A DNA stretch of 8,149 nt from Dehalococcoidales bacterium (GCA_030667735.1 DAOUVG010000056.1:1-8149); one strand, 5' to 3'; counted from the first letter of the stretch, positions 1 through 6,490 are shown. Notes: a model not told the origin generated them from the letters alone. Numbers and translations: made by a program.

Positions 1-1
1 G

Positions 2-124
2 CAGGAGGTCAAAGAGGAAGTAGAAAGTACCGGCTTCAACCTGGAGAAGGAACTTGATGAAGCAATCATCAGCTATGCCGGAGAGATAGGGAAAGCCCGG
101 ATACTGAGCTTCAGGAAGAAGTAG
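2..124 (+). CDS. C-terminal fragment of an unidentified protein
   Basis: The window opens inside a + strand reading frame that ends at TAG 122-124, leaving 40 residues. The tail is rich in charged residues, contains the string STGFNLEKELDE, and ends in ILSFRKK. A glycine-phenylalanine pair followed by an acidic helix and a final strand ending in basic residues is common at the C-terminus of class I SAM-dependent methyltransferases, so that is one possible identity, but no SAM-binding motif is in view and I would not assign it. It is read as coding because the frame is open to the window edge, has typical codon use, and a strong hairpin follows about 70 bases after the stop. Confidence 0.55.
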   Translation, partial: QEVKEEVESTGFNLEKELDEAIISYAGEIGKARILSFRKK

Positions 125-191
125 TAATCAGAAGGCAGCAGGAAGACCTTGAGCACTTCAAGCAGCCCTCTATAGGTGCTGGTAAAATGAC

Positions 192-222
192 GGACACCGC
201 AGTGCGTCACGCTGCGGTGTCC
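192..222 (+). terminator. Perfect 11-bp hairpin, probable transcription terminator
   Basis: GGACACCGCAG (192-202) pairs perfectly with CTGCGGTGTCC (212-222); a T·G and a G-C pair can extend the stem inward to a 5-base loop. It lies 67 bases after the stop of the upstream gene fragment. Only a short T run follows (TGTTT, 223-227), so it is a weak match to the classical U-tract terminator but is very stable. Confidence 0.5.
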
Positions 223-452
223 TGTTTCGGCGGTAAGAGGTAAGGCGACTGTCTACTGGGGTCTTGAGCTGGAGCCTTTCAGTACTCTTTATTGCTCAAC
301 TCGTCTCCTTGCTCTCTACTATCAGAATACGGCCGGAGCCCTAAACAGAACATAAAAACCGGGGGCAATTTTCGAAACATTCTCTAAATACCAACTCGCA
401 GGTATTGGCAATTCACGCTCGATTTCCGGGTAGTCGACTGACAGAGGTCCCG

Positions 453-475
453 CCAGTCCCCGGGGCAGGGACTGG
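453..475. repeat. GC-rich inverted repeat upstream of the LicD promoter
   Basis: CCAGTCCC (453-460) and GGGACTGG (468-475) are perfect 8-bp inverted arms around a 7-base loop. It sits directly upstream of the -35 box and no T run follows, so a protein-binding or structural role upstream of the promoter is as likely as termination. Confidence 0.5.
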
Positions 476-483
476 AGTCCAGT
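471..483. promoter_or_regulatory. Operator-like palindrome abutting the -35 box
   Basis: ACTGGAGTCCAGT reads as two perfect 6-bp half sites around a central G. It ends two bases before the TTGACA box at 485-490 and shares its left half with the right arm of the 453-475 hairpin. Position and symmetry fit a binding site for a dimeric regulator; no regulator gene is in the window, so this is inference from symmetry. Confidence 0.35.
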
Positions 484-484
484 G

Positions 485-514
485 TTGACAAGCCCTGTGT
501 GTTCCGAATAGACT
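485..514 (+). promoter_or_regulatory. Sigma70-type promoter for the LicD/dehydrogenase unit
   Basis: A consensus -35 box TTGACA (485-490) is followed after 18 bases by TAGACT (509-514), which matches the -10 consensus at 4 of 6 positions. Transcription would begin near 521, giving a leader of about 100 bases before the chosen start codon at 622. Confidence 0.5.
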
Positions 515-546
515 TACTTCCGTTACCGGAGCCTCACTGAATGAAG

Positions 547-572
547 GGTCCGGTATCTGGTGATACAGGACC
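547..572 (+). repeat. Hairpin in the LicD 5' leader
   Basis: GGTCC-GTATC (547-551, 553-557) pairs with GATAC-GGACC (562-566, 568-572) around a TGGT loop, with a single G/A mismatch. It lies between the proposed promoter and the ribosome binding site, within the stretch that a longer ORF from ATG 541 would translate, which favours a non-coding leader here. Confidence 0.4.
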
Positions 573-610
573 ATTGCATTCATGCCATGCCGTGCAAGTC
601 TTCAAGTTAC

Positions 611-618
611 AGAGGAGG
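611..618 (+). promoter_or_regulatory. Ribosome binding site that sets the LicD start
   Basis: AGAGGAGG lies 3 bases before ATG 622. The in-frame ATG at 541 has only a weak GGAG upstream, and the 27 extra residues it would add do not resemble the family N-terminus, so 622 is preferred. Confidence 0.65.
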
Positions 619-621
619 ATA

Positions 622-1521
622 ATGGATAAACTCAGTCCAGCCGATGAAGCAGAACTAGAACGAATTCTGGGTCTGCTGGAGCCGATAGACATACCCGTTG
701 CGACCAGGGTCTTGCTCGAGGTAAAAGAGGTCATGGACGAAGCCGGAGTGACCTTCTTCCTTCGTCAGGGGACGTGCCTCGGTGCAATCAGGGATAATGC
801 CTTCATTCCGTGGGATGACGATATCGATGTCGGTTCTGTAATCGGAATGCACGGTCTCAGTGAGGAAACAGTGGAATCGGTGGCGCAAACACTCAGAGAG
901 CGAGGTTTTCTCCTCAGAATCGAGCGGCTTGACTACTCTCTGTACGTGCCGATAGTTAAGGATTCCGTCAGGATTGACTGGAACTGCTACCGGGTGCTTG
1001 ATAATGCGGTATTCATGTATCCGGGAATCCGCATCCCGGTCCACCTGCTTACTGACCTGAAAGAAGTAGAGTTCCTCGGTGAGAGGTTTCTCGTGCCGAA
1101 TCCACCCGAGGGGTACCTTGAGGTCAAGTATGGCCCGGACTGGCGTGTCCCGAAACAGGCCGGGGACTATGAGGAGGATGTGCTGGCTCTCATTCCGGAC
1201 ACACCCGCCCCCGGTCGAGCGGGCAGATTAAAGCAGCTGATAGCCAGAATGATGTCACGACACGCGGCCACCGTGCTGGTACTGGACCAGGGAGGCCAAC
1301 CGGTGAGCGGGGCCGAGATATCGGTCGCCGGACTGGGTACTTCCCGATCCAACAGACGGGGAGTTGTCAGGCTTTACTTACCCAGAGTTGACCACTATGC
1401 CCTTGTGGTCAGGTTCGACGACCACAAGGGTGTTCTCTACACGGAAAGAATCGGACCGGGTCAGAGCTACATCTACCGACCGGGTGAAGAGCATCTGCTG
1501 GCCGAAGGCGGTACGGGTTAG
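622..1521 (+). CDS. LicD-family phosphotransferase with C-terminal beta-sandwich-like domain
   Basis: A 299-residue protein. LicD enzymes have a nucleotidyltransferase fold and transfer phosphocholine or a related phosphodiester group from a CDP donor to cell-surface glycans. The family signature is clear at residues 45-70: FFLRQGTCLGAIRDN followed by IPWDDDIDV, where the Asp cluster 65-69 is the metal-binding centre; a further Asp in RIDWN (119) fits the third acid. Residues about 155-180 (VPNPPEGYLEVKYG, then DW) match the end of LicD domains. Residues about 215-288 are separate: a VLVLDQGGQPVSGAEISVAG stretch, an SNRRGVVRLYLP turn and YIYRPGE, a pattern of short strands like carboxypeptidase-regulatory or Ig-like modules. 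No signal peptide or membrane segment is seen, so it is probably cytoplasmic or peripheral. It leads a two-gene unit with the dehydrogenase 17 bases downstream. The exact transferred group and acceptor cannot be read from the sequence. Confidence 0.85.
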   Translation: MDKLSPADEAELERILGLLEPIDIPVATRVLLEVKEVMDEAGVTFFLRQGTCLGAIRDNAFIPWDDDIDVGSVIGMHGLSEETVESVAQTLRERGFLLRIERLDYSLYVPIVKDSVRIDWNCYRVLDNAVFMYPGIRIPVHLLTDLKEVEFLGERFLVPNPPEGYLEVKYGPDWRVPKQAGDYEEDVLALIPDTPAPGRAGRLKQLIARMMSRHAATVLVLDQGGQPVSGAEISVAGLGTSRSNRRGVVRLYLPRVDHYALVVRFDDHKGVLYTERIGPGQSYIYRPGEEHLLAEGGTG

Positions 1522-1538
1522 CTGCGGGAAGGACACAT

Positions 1539-2537
1539 ATGCCAGGAGTATCAATTCGCATACTGGTGACCACTCCAGTAGGGGAAGCTTGTCTGAGGCA
1601 GATTGAGGCGGTCAGTCACCGTGTCAAGGTTGTGGATGTCTCGGATTTACTCTGTGCTGAACGGATGGGGGACTCTGCTGCCAGGAATGAACTCAATCTC
1701 CTGCTGGCTGATACAGAGGTAATCTTCGGGTTAGACCTTCCAGATGACCTTGCCGGGCGTACTCCCGGATTGAAATGGATCCAGGTACTCAGCGCCGGGG
1801 TTGACCATCTCATGACCGAGGATATTCTGAAGAGTCCGGTGATAATGACAAATATCAAGGGTATGAGTGCAACGCCAATCGCTGAATTTGTCTTCGGGGT
1901 AGCGTTGATGCTGGTCAAACAACTGCCATTATGCTTTCATCTGAAGCAAGCGAAGCAGTGGCAGAAGTTCAAGACGTCCACGCTACTTTCGAAAACAATG
2001 GGGATTGTCGGGTTAGGTTCTATCGGGAGAGAGGTGGCCAGGCTGGCCAAGGCCTTCGGTATGAAGGTGATAGCGATTCGCAGGGTGACGGAGCAGACAA
2101 CACGTGCCGAAAACGTGGACATACTGCTGCCCGGAGACCAGTTGCACCGGTTACTTGCTGAGAGTGATTTCGTCGTGCTATCCGTACCGCTTACCCCGGA
2201 AACGAATGGACTGATCGGTGAGAAGGAACTCCGGACCATGCAGTCTACTGCCTATCTGGTCAACATTGCCCGGGGTGATGTGGTCGATGAAGAGGCGTTG
2301 ATTCGTGCACTAGAGGAGGGTTGGATTGCCGGCGCCGGACTTGACGTCTTCGCCACCGAACCCTTACCGGCCGACAGCCGATTGTGGACACTCCCCAATG
2401 TAATCCTCAGCCCCCACGTCTCTGGAGACATCGAATGCGAATATGAACTCGCAACCGAATTGTTCGCAGAAAATCTCAAGCGTTATCTGAATGGCGACAG
2501 GTTGTTTAACGTGGTAGACAAGAAGAGAGGGTACTAG
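1539..2537 (+). CDS. D-isomer-specific 2-hydroxyacid dehydrogenase
   Basis: A 332-residue, full-length member of the family that reversibly reduces 2-keto acids to D-2-hydroxy acids with NAD(P)H (phosphoglycerate, glyoxylate/hydroxypyruvate and formate dehydrogenase relatives). Visible features: the substrate-domain string VLSAGVDHL (83-91), the dinucleotide motif GLGSIG (158-163), and the catalytic Arg245 (NIARGDVVDE), Glu274 (DVFATEPLP) and His293 (LSPHVSG). The end of the second strand of the Rossmann fold reads IAIRR (178-182) where NAD enzymes usually have an acidic residue, which suggests NADP(H) preference. There is no C-terminal ACT domain, unlike long SerA proteins. GGGAAGGA at 1526-1533 lies 5 bases before ATG 1539, and the gap to the LicD stop is 17 bases, so the two are probably co-transcribed. 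The substrate is not determinable from sequence. Confidence 0.9.
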   Translation: MPGVSIRILVTTPVGEACLRQIEAVSHRVKVVDVSDLLCAERMGDSAARNELNLLLADTEVIFGLDLPDDLAGRTPGLKWIQVLSAGVDHLMTEDILKSPVIMTNIKGMSATPIAEFVFGVALMLVKQLPLCFHLKQAKQWQKFKTSTLLSKTMGIVGLGSIGREVARLAKAFGMKVIAIRRVTEQTTRAENVDILLPGDQLHRLLAESDFVVLSVPLTPETNGLIGEKELRTMQSTAYLVNIARGDVVDEEALIRALEEGWIAGAGLDVFATEPLPADSRLWTLPNVILSPHVSGDIECEYELATELFAENLKRYLNGDRLFNVVDKKRGY

Positions 2538-2553
2538 TGTACCGGCGATTTGA

Positions 2554-2575
2554 TAGGCTGGTATCTCCGAGCCTA
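2554..2575. terminator. Weak hairpin between convergent genes
   Basis: TAGGCT (2554-2559) and AGCCTA (2570-2575) form a 6-bp stem with a 10-base loop in the 35-base gap between the stop codons of the dehydrogenase and the facing aminotransferase; the right arm includes the aminotransferase stop codon. No T run is present, so a shared terminator role is only suggested by position. Confidence 0.25.
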
Positions 2576-3907
2576 ACTCCCTACTACCACCGAAGCCATG
2601 ATGTCCTGCAGCCTCTTGATTATCATATCAATATCTTCTTTGTTTACCCACAGGGGCAATGTGAGCTTAATTCTATCCTGTTCCATACCGCTACAAAGGA
2701 TTATCAGGTGTTGTCTTAGCGCCTCAGACCGGATCTTCCTGGCTATTTCCGGAGCGGGTTCCTTTGTTTCCTTACTCTTCACCACCGCAAAGGACTGTAG
2801 CAATCCAAGACCGGTTACATTATCGATATTCCCGAATCGCTCCAGGCACTTCAGTTTTTCAGTGAAGTAGTCGCCAACTCTCTCAGCATTCTCTATGAGG
2901 CCGTCTTCTTCAAGGACTCTCAGTACTTCCAGGGCAATGTGTGTCGCTAACGGACTGTTTACAAACGTCGAACCAATGCCGGAACCTGTGGGGGAGATGC
3001 AGTCCCATATCTCTGCCCGGGCAATGACGGCGCTAAGTGGATAATAACCACCAGCCAGGGACTTGCTCAGCAGGATGATATCAGGCTCAACATCCGAATG
3101 TTCAATGGCAAGCAACCTGCCGCTGCGCCCCATCCCAACCTGAATTTCATCATCGATAAACAGTATACCCCGTTCCTGACATAGTTTCTTCAGACCGAAT
3201 ATAAAATCTCTGGGAGGAATAATAAACCCGGAGTGTCCCTGGACAGGCTCGATTATCAACGCAGCAATATCCTTGTCCTGGCCGAGACGCTGCTCGGCTA
3301 CCCGAAGGCATTGGTAACGGCACTCAGAGCTGCTGTCGCAGTGATAGCAATCCGCGTAGGGAAGTCGTACTACTTCTCCCGGGTAGGGAAAGTACCGTGG
3401 CTTGTTGATTATAGCGTCATCGGTAACCATCATCGCACCATAGGAGTATCCGTGGAATGCTCCGGTGAAGCAGGCCAGCTTGGTTTTCCCGGTATATGCC
3501 CTGGCCAGCTTGATGGAAGTCTCTACGGCCATTGCCCCACCCACGGGGAAATATACCTTCTTGTTCGGAGTCCCGGGCGTCTTCTCTGCAAGAGCCTTAC
3601 TCAGAAGGAGTTTACTCTCACTGTTGAAGCTGTGAATATGGTCGATTTTTCTTACCGCCTCCTCGGCCGCCCTTCTAATCCTTGGATGCTGATGTCCGAA
3701 GTTCAGGGCGGAGAAGCCCATTCCCAGGTCCATATATGGCTCACTCTGGTCCTTGAACCAGACGTACAATCCCTCTGCCTTCTCGGGGACGAGGAACTGG
3801 TCATACATCCCACTCTCGTCACACTGGCAAGAAAACCGGTTGTATATGTCGTGAAGCTCTTCGCTGCTGTACTTCCTCTTCTCGGTTACTGCTCGCTTAT
3901 AGCTCAT
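2573..3907 (-). CDS. Class III PLP-dependent aminotransferase
   Basis: A 444-residue protein of the class III (ornithine/GABA/acetylornithine) aminotransferase family, whose members move an amino group, usually from a terminal or omega position, to a keto acid; the family also includes amino-phosphate phospho-lyases and aminomutases. Motifs in order: MDLGMGFSALNFGHQHP (59-75), VGGAMAVETSIKLAR (122-136) for phosphate binding, FTGAFHGYSYG (147-157), IEPVQG (219-224), FIDDEIQVGMGRSG (250-263) with Asp253 contacting the PLP nitrogen, and SKSLAGGYYPLSAV (281-294) with Lys282 as the PLP lysine. A cluster of four cysteines (187, 190, 196, 200) follows the first half, recalling the Cys-rich insert of archaeal GABA aminotransferase-like proteins. 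AGGAGGGA (3924-3917) precedes the ATG by 9 bases. It faces the dehydrogenase tail to tail. A possible role is making or using an amino acid or amino-phosphate for the neighbouring LicC-fusion; the substrate is unknown. Confidence 0.9.
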   Translation of the reverse strand: MSYKRAVTEKRKYSSEELHDIYNRFSCQCDESGMYDQFLVPEKAEGLYVWFKDQSEPYMDLGMGFSALNFGHQHPRIRRAAEEAVRKIDHIHSFNSESKLLLSKALAEKTPGTPNKKVYFPVGGAMAVETSIKLARAYTGKTKLACFTGAFHGYSYGAMMVTDDAIINKPRYFPYPGEVVRLPYADCYHCDSSSECRYQCLRVAEQRLGQDKDIAALIIEPVQGHSGFIIPPRDFIFGLKKLCQERGILFIDDEIQVGMGRSGRLLAIEHSDVEPDIILLSKSLAGGYYPLSAVIARAEIWDCISPTGSGIGSTFVNSPLATHIALEVLRVLEEDGLIENAERVGDYFTEKLKCLERFGNIDNVTGLGLLQSFAVVKSKETKEPAPEIARKIRSEALRQHLIILCSGMEQDRIKLTLPLWVNKEDIDMIIKRLQDIMASVVVGS

Positions 3908-4255
3908 CTTCAGATGTCCCTCCTATTCGGCTATCCGACTCAGTCTCCCATGTTGTTCCTGTGAGACCTTGAGTGTCGTGCCAAATCACTGTGTTTACCT
4001 GCTTCGTGCAATCTCAATCCCAGCTTCCCTTTCCTGGACCTTTGCGTAACGCTGAAATACTGTACAGGTAACGTCTTTATAGTACTGAAAAACGGTCCGG
4101 CACCGCCTTCAGGAATCACCTGATATGCGCCCCGAGGAGTTCGGTATCCTGCCCGGTCTCTACGTGTATACCGTAGCTCTGAGAAGCTTTATCAGGTGCC
4201 CGCGTGACGCGCGCAAGCTACACCTACGCAGGACGATAGTGCCCCTCCCTGGCGA
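3908..4255. other. Intergenic gap with several short hairpins
   Basis: No credible gene is seen in these 348 bases. It must hold the 3' end of the fusion-gene transcript and the start of the aminotransferase transcript. Besides the hairpin at 4085-4112 there is CTACG/CGTAG (4162-4166 region, 7-base loop), CGCG/CGCG around 4201-4211, the 8-base palindrome CTGTACAG (4060-4067) and a repeated GTAACG on either side of it. A - strand TATAAA (4081-4076) could be a -10 box, but I find no matching -35. Confidence 0.45.
4085..4112 (-). terminator. Possible rho-independent terminator after the fusion gene
   Basis: Read on the - strand, CGGT (4105-4102) pairs with ACCG (4096-4093) around a 5-base loop and is followed at once by TTTTT (4092-4088). 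An outer CTGAA/TTCAG pair (4112-4108 with 4089-4085) can enclose it. The inner stem is only 4 bp and the site lies about 145 bases past the stop codon, so support is modest. Confidence 0.35.
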
Positions 4256-6157
4256 TCATTTACTCTGCGTCCCTTTGAAGGCCTTCTGGCAGAGAAGGCC
4301 CGCGAGTGCCTCCACCAGTACCTGGTTCTCAACCTCGGTACGGGAGGCGATTCGCACGTAGCGGTCGGCTTCCGGCATCGTCTTGCCGGCACAGTGCTTG
4401 ACCAGGATGTTGTGTTCGATGAATAACTGCCGGGTTAGTTCCGGGCCGCTTATCGCGTCATCAGGTACGCGACAGAGGACAAAATTAGCGTCCGGCTGAT
4501 ACGCGGTCAACCCAGGGATAGTGCTGAGATGTCGATAGAGACCATTACAAGCACCCCGGACGAGCTCACAGCTATGGGCAAACTCCTTACGATAGCGCGG
4601 AGCGAGCCGGAGGAATGCCTCGGCAAAGCCGTTGATGTTCCAGATGGGAATCTCTTCGCGAACCGCACTGGCGAATTGACTGTTGTCCGTTAGCAGATAG
4701 CCGAGACGCAGCCCGCCAATACCGTAGCACTTGCTCAGGCTCTTGATTATCGCCAGGTTCCGGTACTGCCCGGTCTCAGCCTCCATAGTGGCTTCCCCTG
4801 CATTCTCCATGAAGTCTACGAAGGACTCGTCGATGATGAGCAGAATATCCCTCTCCGCCAGTTGTTCGATAAGCCAGGTGAGGTCGGATTTCGGGACCGC
4901 GAGAGAAGTCGGGTTGTTCGGGTTCAGAACGATGGCGATGTCAGCAGCGCAGTTGACCGCCTCACGTGCGAACCTTTCCACGTCAAGCTGGAAAGAGGGC
5001 GGATCGAGCACCGACTCGGTGACAAGCCCTTCCGGTACGGCGTTAACCCACTCATTGAAGGACGGGACCGGTACGATGAGGCGCCGCTCGAGTCGCCGAC
5101 CGATGACCTTAATCAACTCGGAGGCACCGTTACCCACGATAATACGTTCCGATGGCTGGTCGATGAGTGTTGCCATCAGTTTGGCAATAACATTCTGGCC
5201 ACTGGGGTAGTTGAGTACGAGGTCACGCAGATGATTGGAGAGGTCATTGAGCAAAGTTTCGGGTGGGAAGTAGAGGTTGTAGAGGAGAGCATGGTCGATA
5301 AAGTCGTAGCGCCAGTAGTCACCGTGGAGACTTGATATGTACTCGTAGCGCTGCTCCTGGCTGGCGAACAGGTAGTTGGCTGCTGTCAGGTCGTCCTGGT
5401 TGTCGATTTCAATCCAACTGATGTCATCACAGCGGACGGCGGCCAGGGCTGGCCCGTTCCGGCTGCATAGTTCGTTCAGCACCGTCTCGTAATAGTCGTG
5501 TACGTTGCCCGAGGCAATGGCAGCATCGAGGCAAGGCAGGAAGTTCTCGCGCAGGAAACGGCCACCGAGGCGGTATATATTGATGGTCTTGAAGGTGTTC
5601 GAGTAATCGAAACCGGGTCCCTGGTGCATGGACTCTACCATGGTCTCGATGTTATCGTGCTTATCGAGTCGGACCACAGTCCCGGACATCCACGGCTGGT
5701 GCCGTGCAACCGCGGCATGGTTTTCTCCTCTGGCACACATCAAGCTGTCGAGTAACTCTCGTTCGAAGTACACATCAGCTTCGAGAAGGAGTACATCTTC
5801 ATCAAGGTACTCCCGGGCAAGCCATAGAGAATAGATGTTGTTTGTGGTAGTGTAGCAGTCCGACTCCACGTATGTTATCTTCATTCCCCGGAACCGGTCA
5901 CCGATGCGCTCAAGGATTTTCTCCTTCAGGTGACCAACTACGATGACCGTCTCTCTTATCCCTGAGTCTGCCAGGTGGGTCAGCGTGTTGAAGAGGATCG
6001 GCACTCCGTTTACCGGTACGAGGCATTTCGGCAGCCGGTCCGTCAATGGACGCAGCCGGTCACCCACACCGGCGGCCAGTATGACGGCCTTTCGTACCTG
6101 GGGCCGTGGCCACTGGTGCCGTTGCTTTTCAGAAACGCTCGTATTCTTCTCCACCAT
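4256..6157 (-). CDS. Bifunctional LicC-like nucleotidyltransferase / HisC-CobD-like PLP enzyme
   Basis: A 633-residue fusion. Residues about 21-265 are a sugar/choline-phosphate nucleotidyltransferase: AVILAAGVGDRLRPLT (24-39), LPKCLVPV (42-49) with the NTP-binding Lys44, TTTNNIYSL (103-111) as in LicC choline-phosphate cytidylyltransferases, and LLEADVYF (124-131) with metal-binding Asp128. Residues about 285-633 form a complete fold-type I PLP domain of the HisC/CobD group: VGNGASELIK (341-350), NPNNP (412-416), IDESFVDF (442-449) with Asp443, and SLSKCYGIGGLRLGY (473-487) with PLP Lys476. The string PIWNIN resembles the PW.VN segment of CobD (threonine-phosphate decarboxylase). The likely role is to produce an amino-phosphate and activate it with CTP, feeding the LicD protein encoded nearby. 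Alternatives are transamination (an aminophosphonate-type pathway, as known for PntC fusions) instead of decarboxylation. GGAG (6167-6164) lies 6 bases before the ATG. Confidence 0.88.
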   Translation of the reverse strand: MVEKNTSVSEKQRHQWPRPQVRKAVILAAGVGDRLRPLTDRLPKCLVPVNGVPILFNTLTHLADSGIRETVIVVGHLKEKILERIGDRFRGMKITYVESDCYTTTNNIYSLWLAREYLDEDVLLLEADVYFERELLDSLMCARGENHAAVARHQPWMSGTVVRLDKHDNIETMVESMHQGPGFDYSNTFKTINIYRLGGRFLRENFLPCLDAAIASGNVHDYYETVLNELCSRNGPALAAVRCDDISWIEIDNQDDLTAANYLFASQEQRYEYISSLHGDYWRYDFIDHALLYNLYFPPETLLNDLSNHLRDLVLNYPSGQNVIAKLMATLIDQPSERIIVGNGASELIKVIGRRLERRLIVPVPSFNEWVNAVPEGLVTESVLDPPSFQLDVERFAREAVNCAADIAIVLNPNNPTSLAVPKSDLTWLIEQLAERDILLIIDESFVDFMENAGEATMEAETGQYRNLAIIKSLSKCYGIGGLRLGYLLTDNSQFASAVREEIPIWNINGFAEAFLRLAPRYRKEFAHSCELVRGACNGLYRHLSTIPGLTAYQPDANFVLCRVPDDAISGPELTRQLFIEHNILVKHCAGKTMPEADRYVRIASRTEVENQVLVEALAGLLCQKAFKGTQSK

Positions 6158-6174
6158 GAATTACTCCATACATC

Positions 6175-6189
6175 TCTGGCTACGCCAGA
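6175..6189 (-). repeat. Hairpin just upstream of the fusion-gene ribosome binding site
   Basis: TCTGGC (6175-6180) and GCCAGA (6184-6189) are perfect 6-bp arms with a 3-base loop. In the - strand mRNA the hairpin ends 7 bases before the GGAG box, close enough to influence ribosome access. Confidence 0.4.
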
Positions 6190-6416
6190 TAGACCAAGTA
6201 GCACAGCGAACGTGAGACAAGGAAGCTAAAACTTCAGACAGGGTTACAGGCGGTCGAACGGGGCATGAGGGAACTGCCTTTTGGGTTGACAGTGAGGCAT
6301 ACCAATGCCAGGCAGCTTACGCAGGGCGCTGTTTGCGCAATTCGGTGGGGCCATACTCAAATCGGTTTTCATAAAGGATGATTGCCGGCTAGTCATGGTC
6401 TACTGCCAGCCCCCCG

Positions 6417-6445
6417 ATGTTAGGTTAACCTGGCAGCTTTGTCAA
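6417..6445 (-). promoter_or_regulatory. Sigma70-type promoter for the fusion gene
   Basis: On the - strand a consensus TTGACA (6445-6440) is followed after exactly 17 bases by TAACAT (6422-6417), 4 of 6 matches to the -10 consensus. Transcription would start near 6410, leaving an untranslated leader of about 250 bases before the ATG at 6157. Confidence 0.5.
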
Positions 6446-6490
6446 GTTGAGCTTACGGTTACTATGACAGAAGAGCCAGCAAGAATATCA

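Larger units (their letters stand above)
125..621. other. Intergenic region without a convincing gene
   Basis: About 500 bases between the upstream fragment and the LicD-type gene. I see no tRNA and no protein frame with a good ribosome binding site. It holds a likely terminator hairpin (192-222), a short hairpin with 6-bp arms (AATACC 387-392 / GGTATT 401-406), a second strong hairpin (453-475), an operator-like palindrome (471-483), a promoter (485-514) and a leader hairpin (547-572). The stretch 223-386 is AT-richer and shows nothing I can name. Confidence 0.6.

Noticed and set aside
541..621. N-terminal extension of the LicD protein from ATG 541
   Set aside because: It has a weak ribosome binding site, covers an RNA hairpin, and gives residues unlike a LicD N-terminus; ATG 622 has a strong AGAGGAGG.
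3233..3964. A 243-codon open frame on the + strand
   Set aside because: It lies entirely antisense to the well-supported class III aminotransferase, has no family motifs, and has no credible ribosome binding site.
4125..4361. A 78-codon + strand frame in the gap after the fusion gene
   Set aside because: It runs into the antisense of the fusion gene's 3' end and shows no motif or good ribosome binding site.
4731..5335. Two overlapping + strand open frames of about 157-159 codons
   Set aside because: They are antisense to the fusion gene's PLP domain, and their translations are low-complexity Ser/Arg-rich or motif-free.
4256..6157. Calling the fusion gene a PntC-type phosphonate enzyme outright
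   Set aside because: The PLP domain looks like the HisC/CobD group, and no PEP mutase or phosphonopyruvate decarboxylase gene is in view, so it is kept only as an alternative.
6286..6308. TTGACA on the + strand at 6286-6291 as a second promoter
   Set aside because: No acceptable -10 box lies 16-18 bases downstream and there is no + strand gene to drive.
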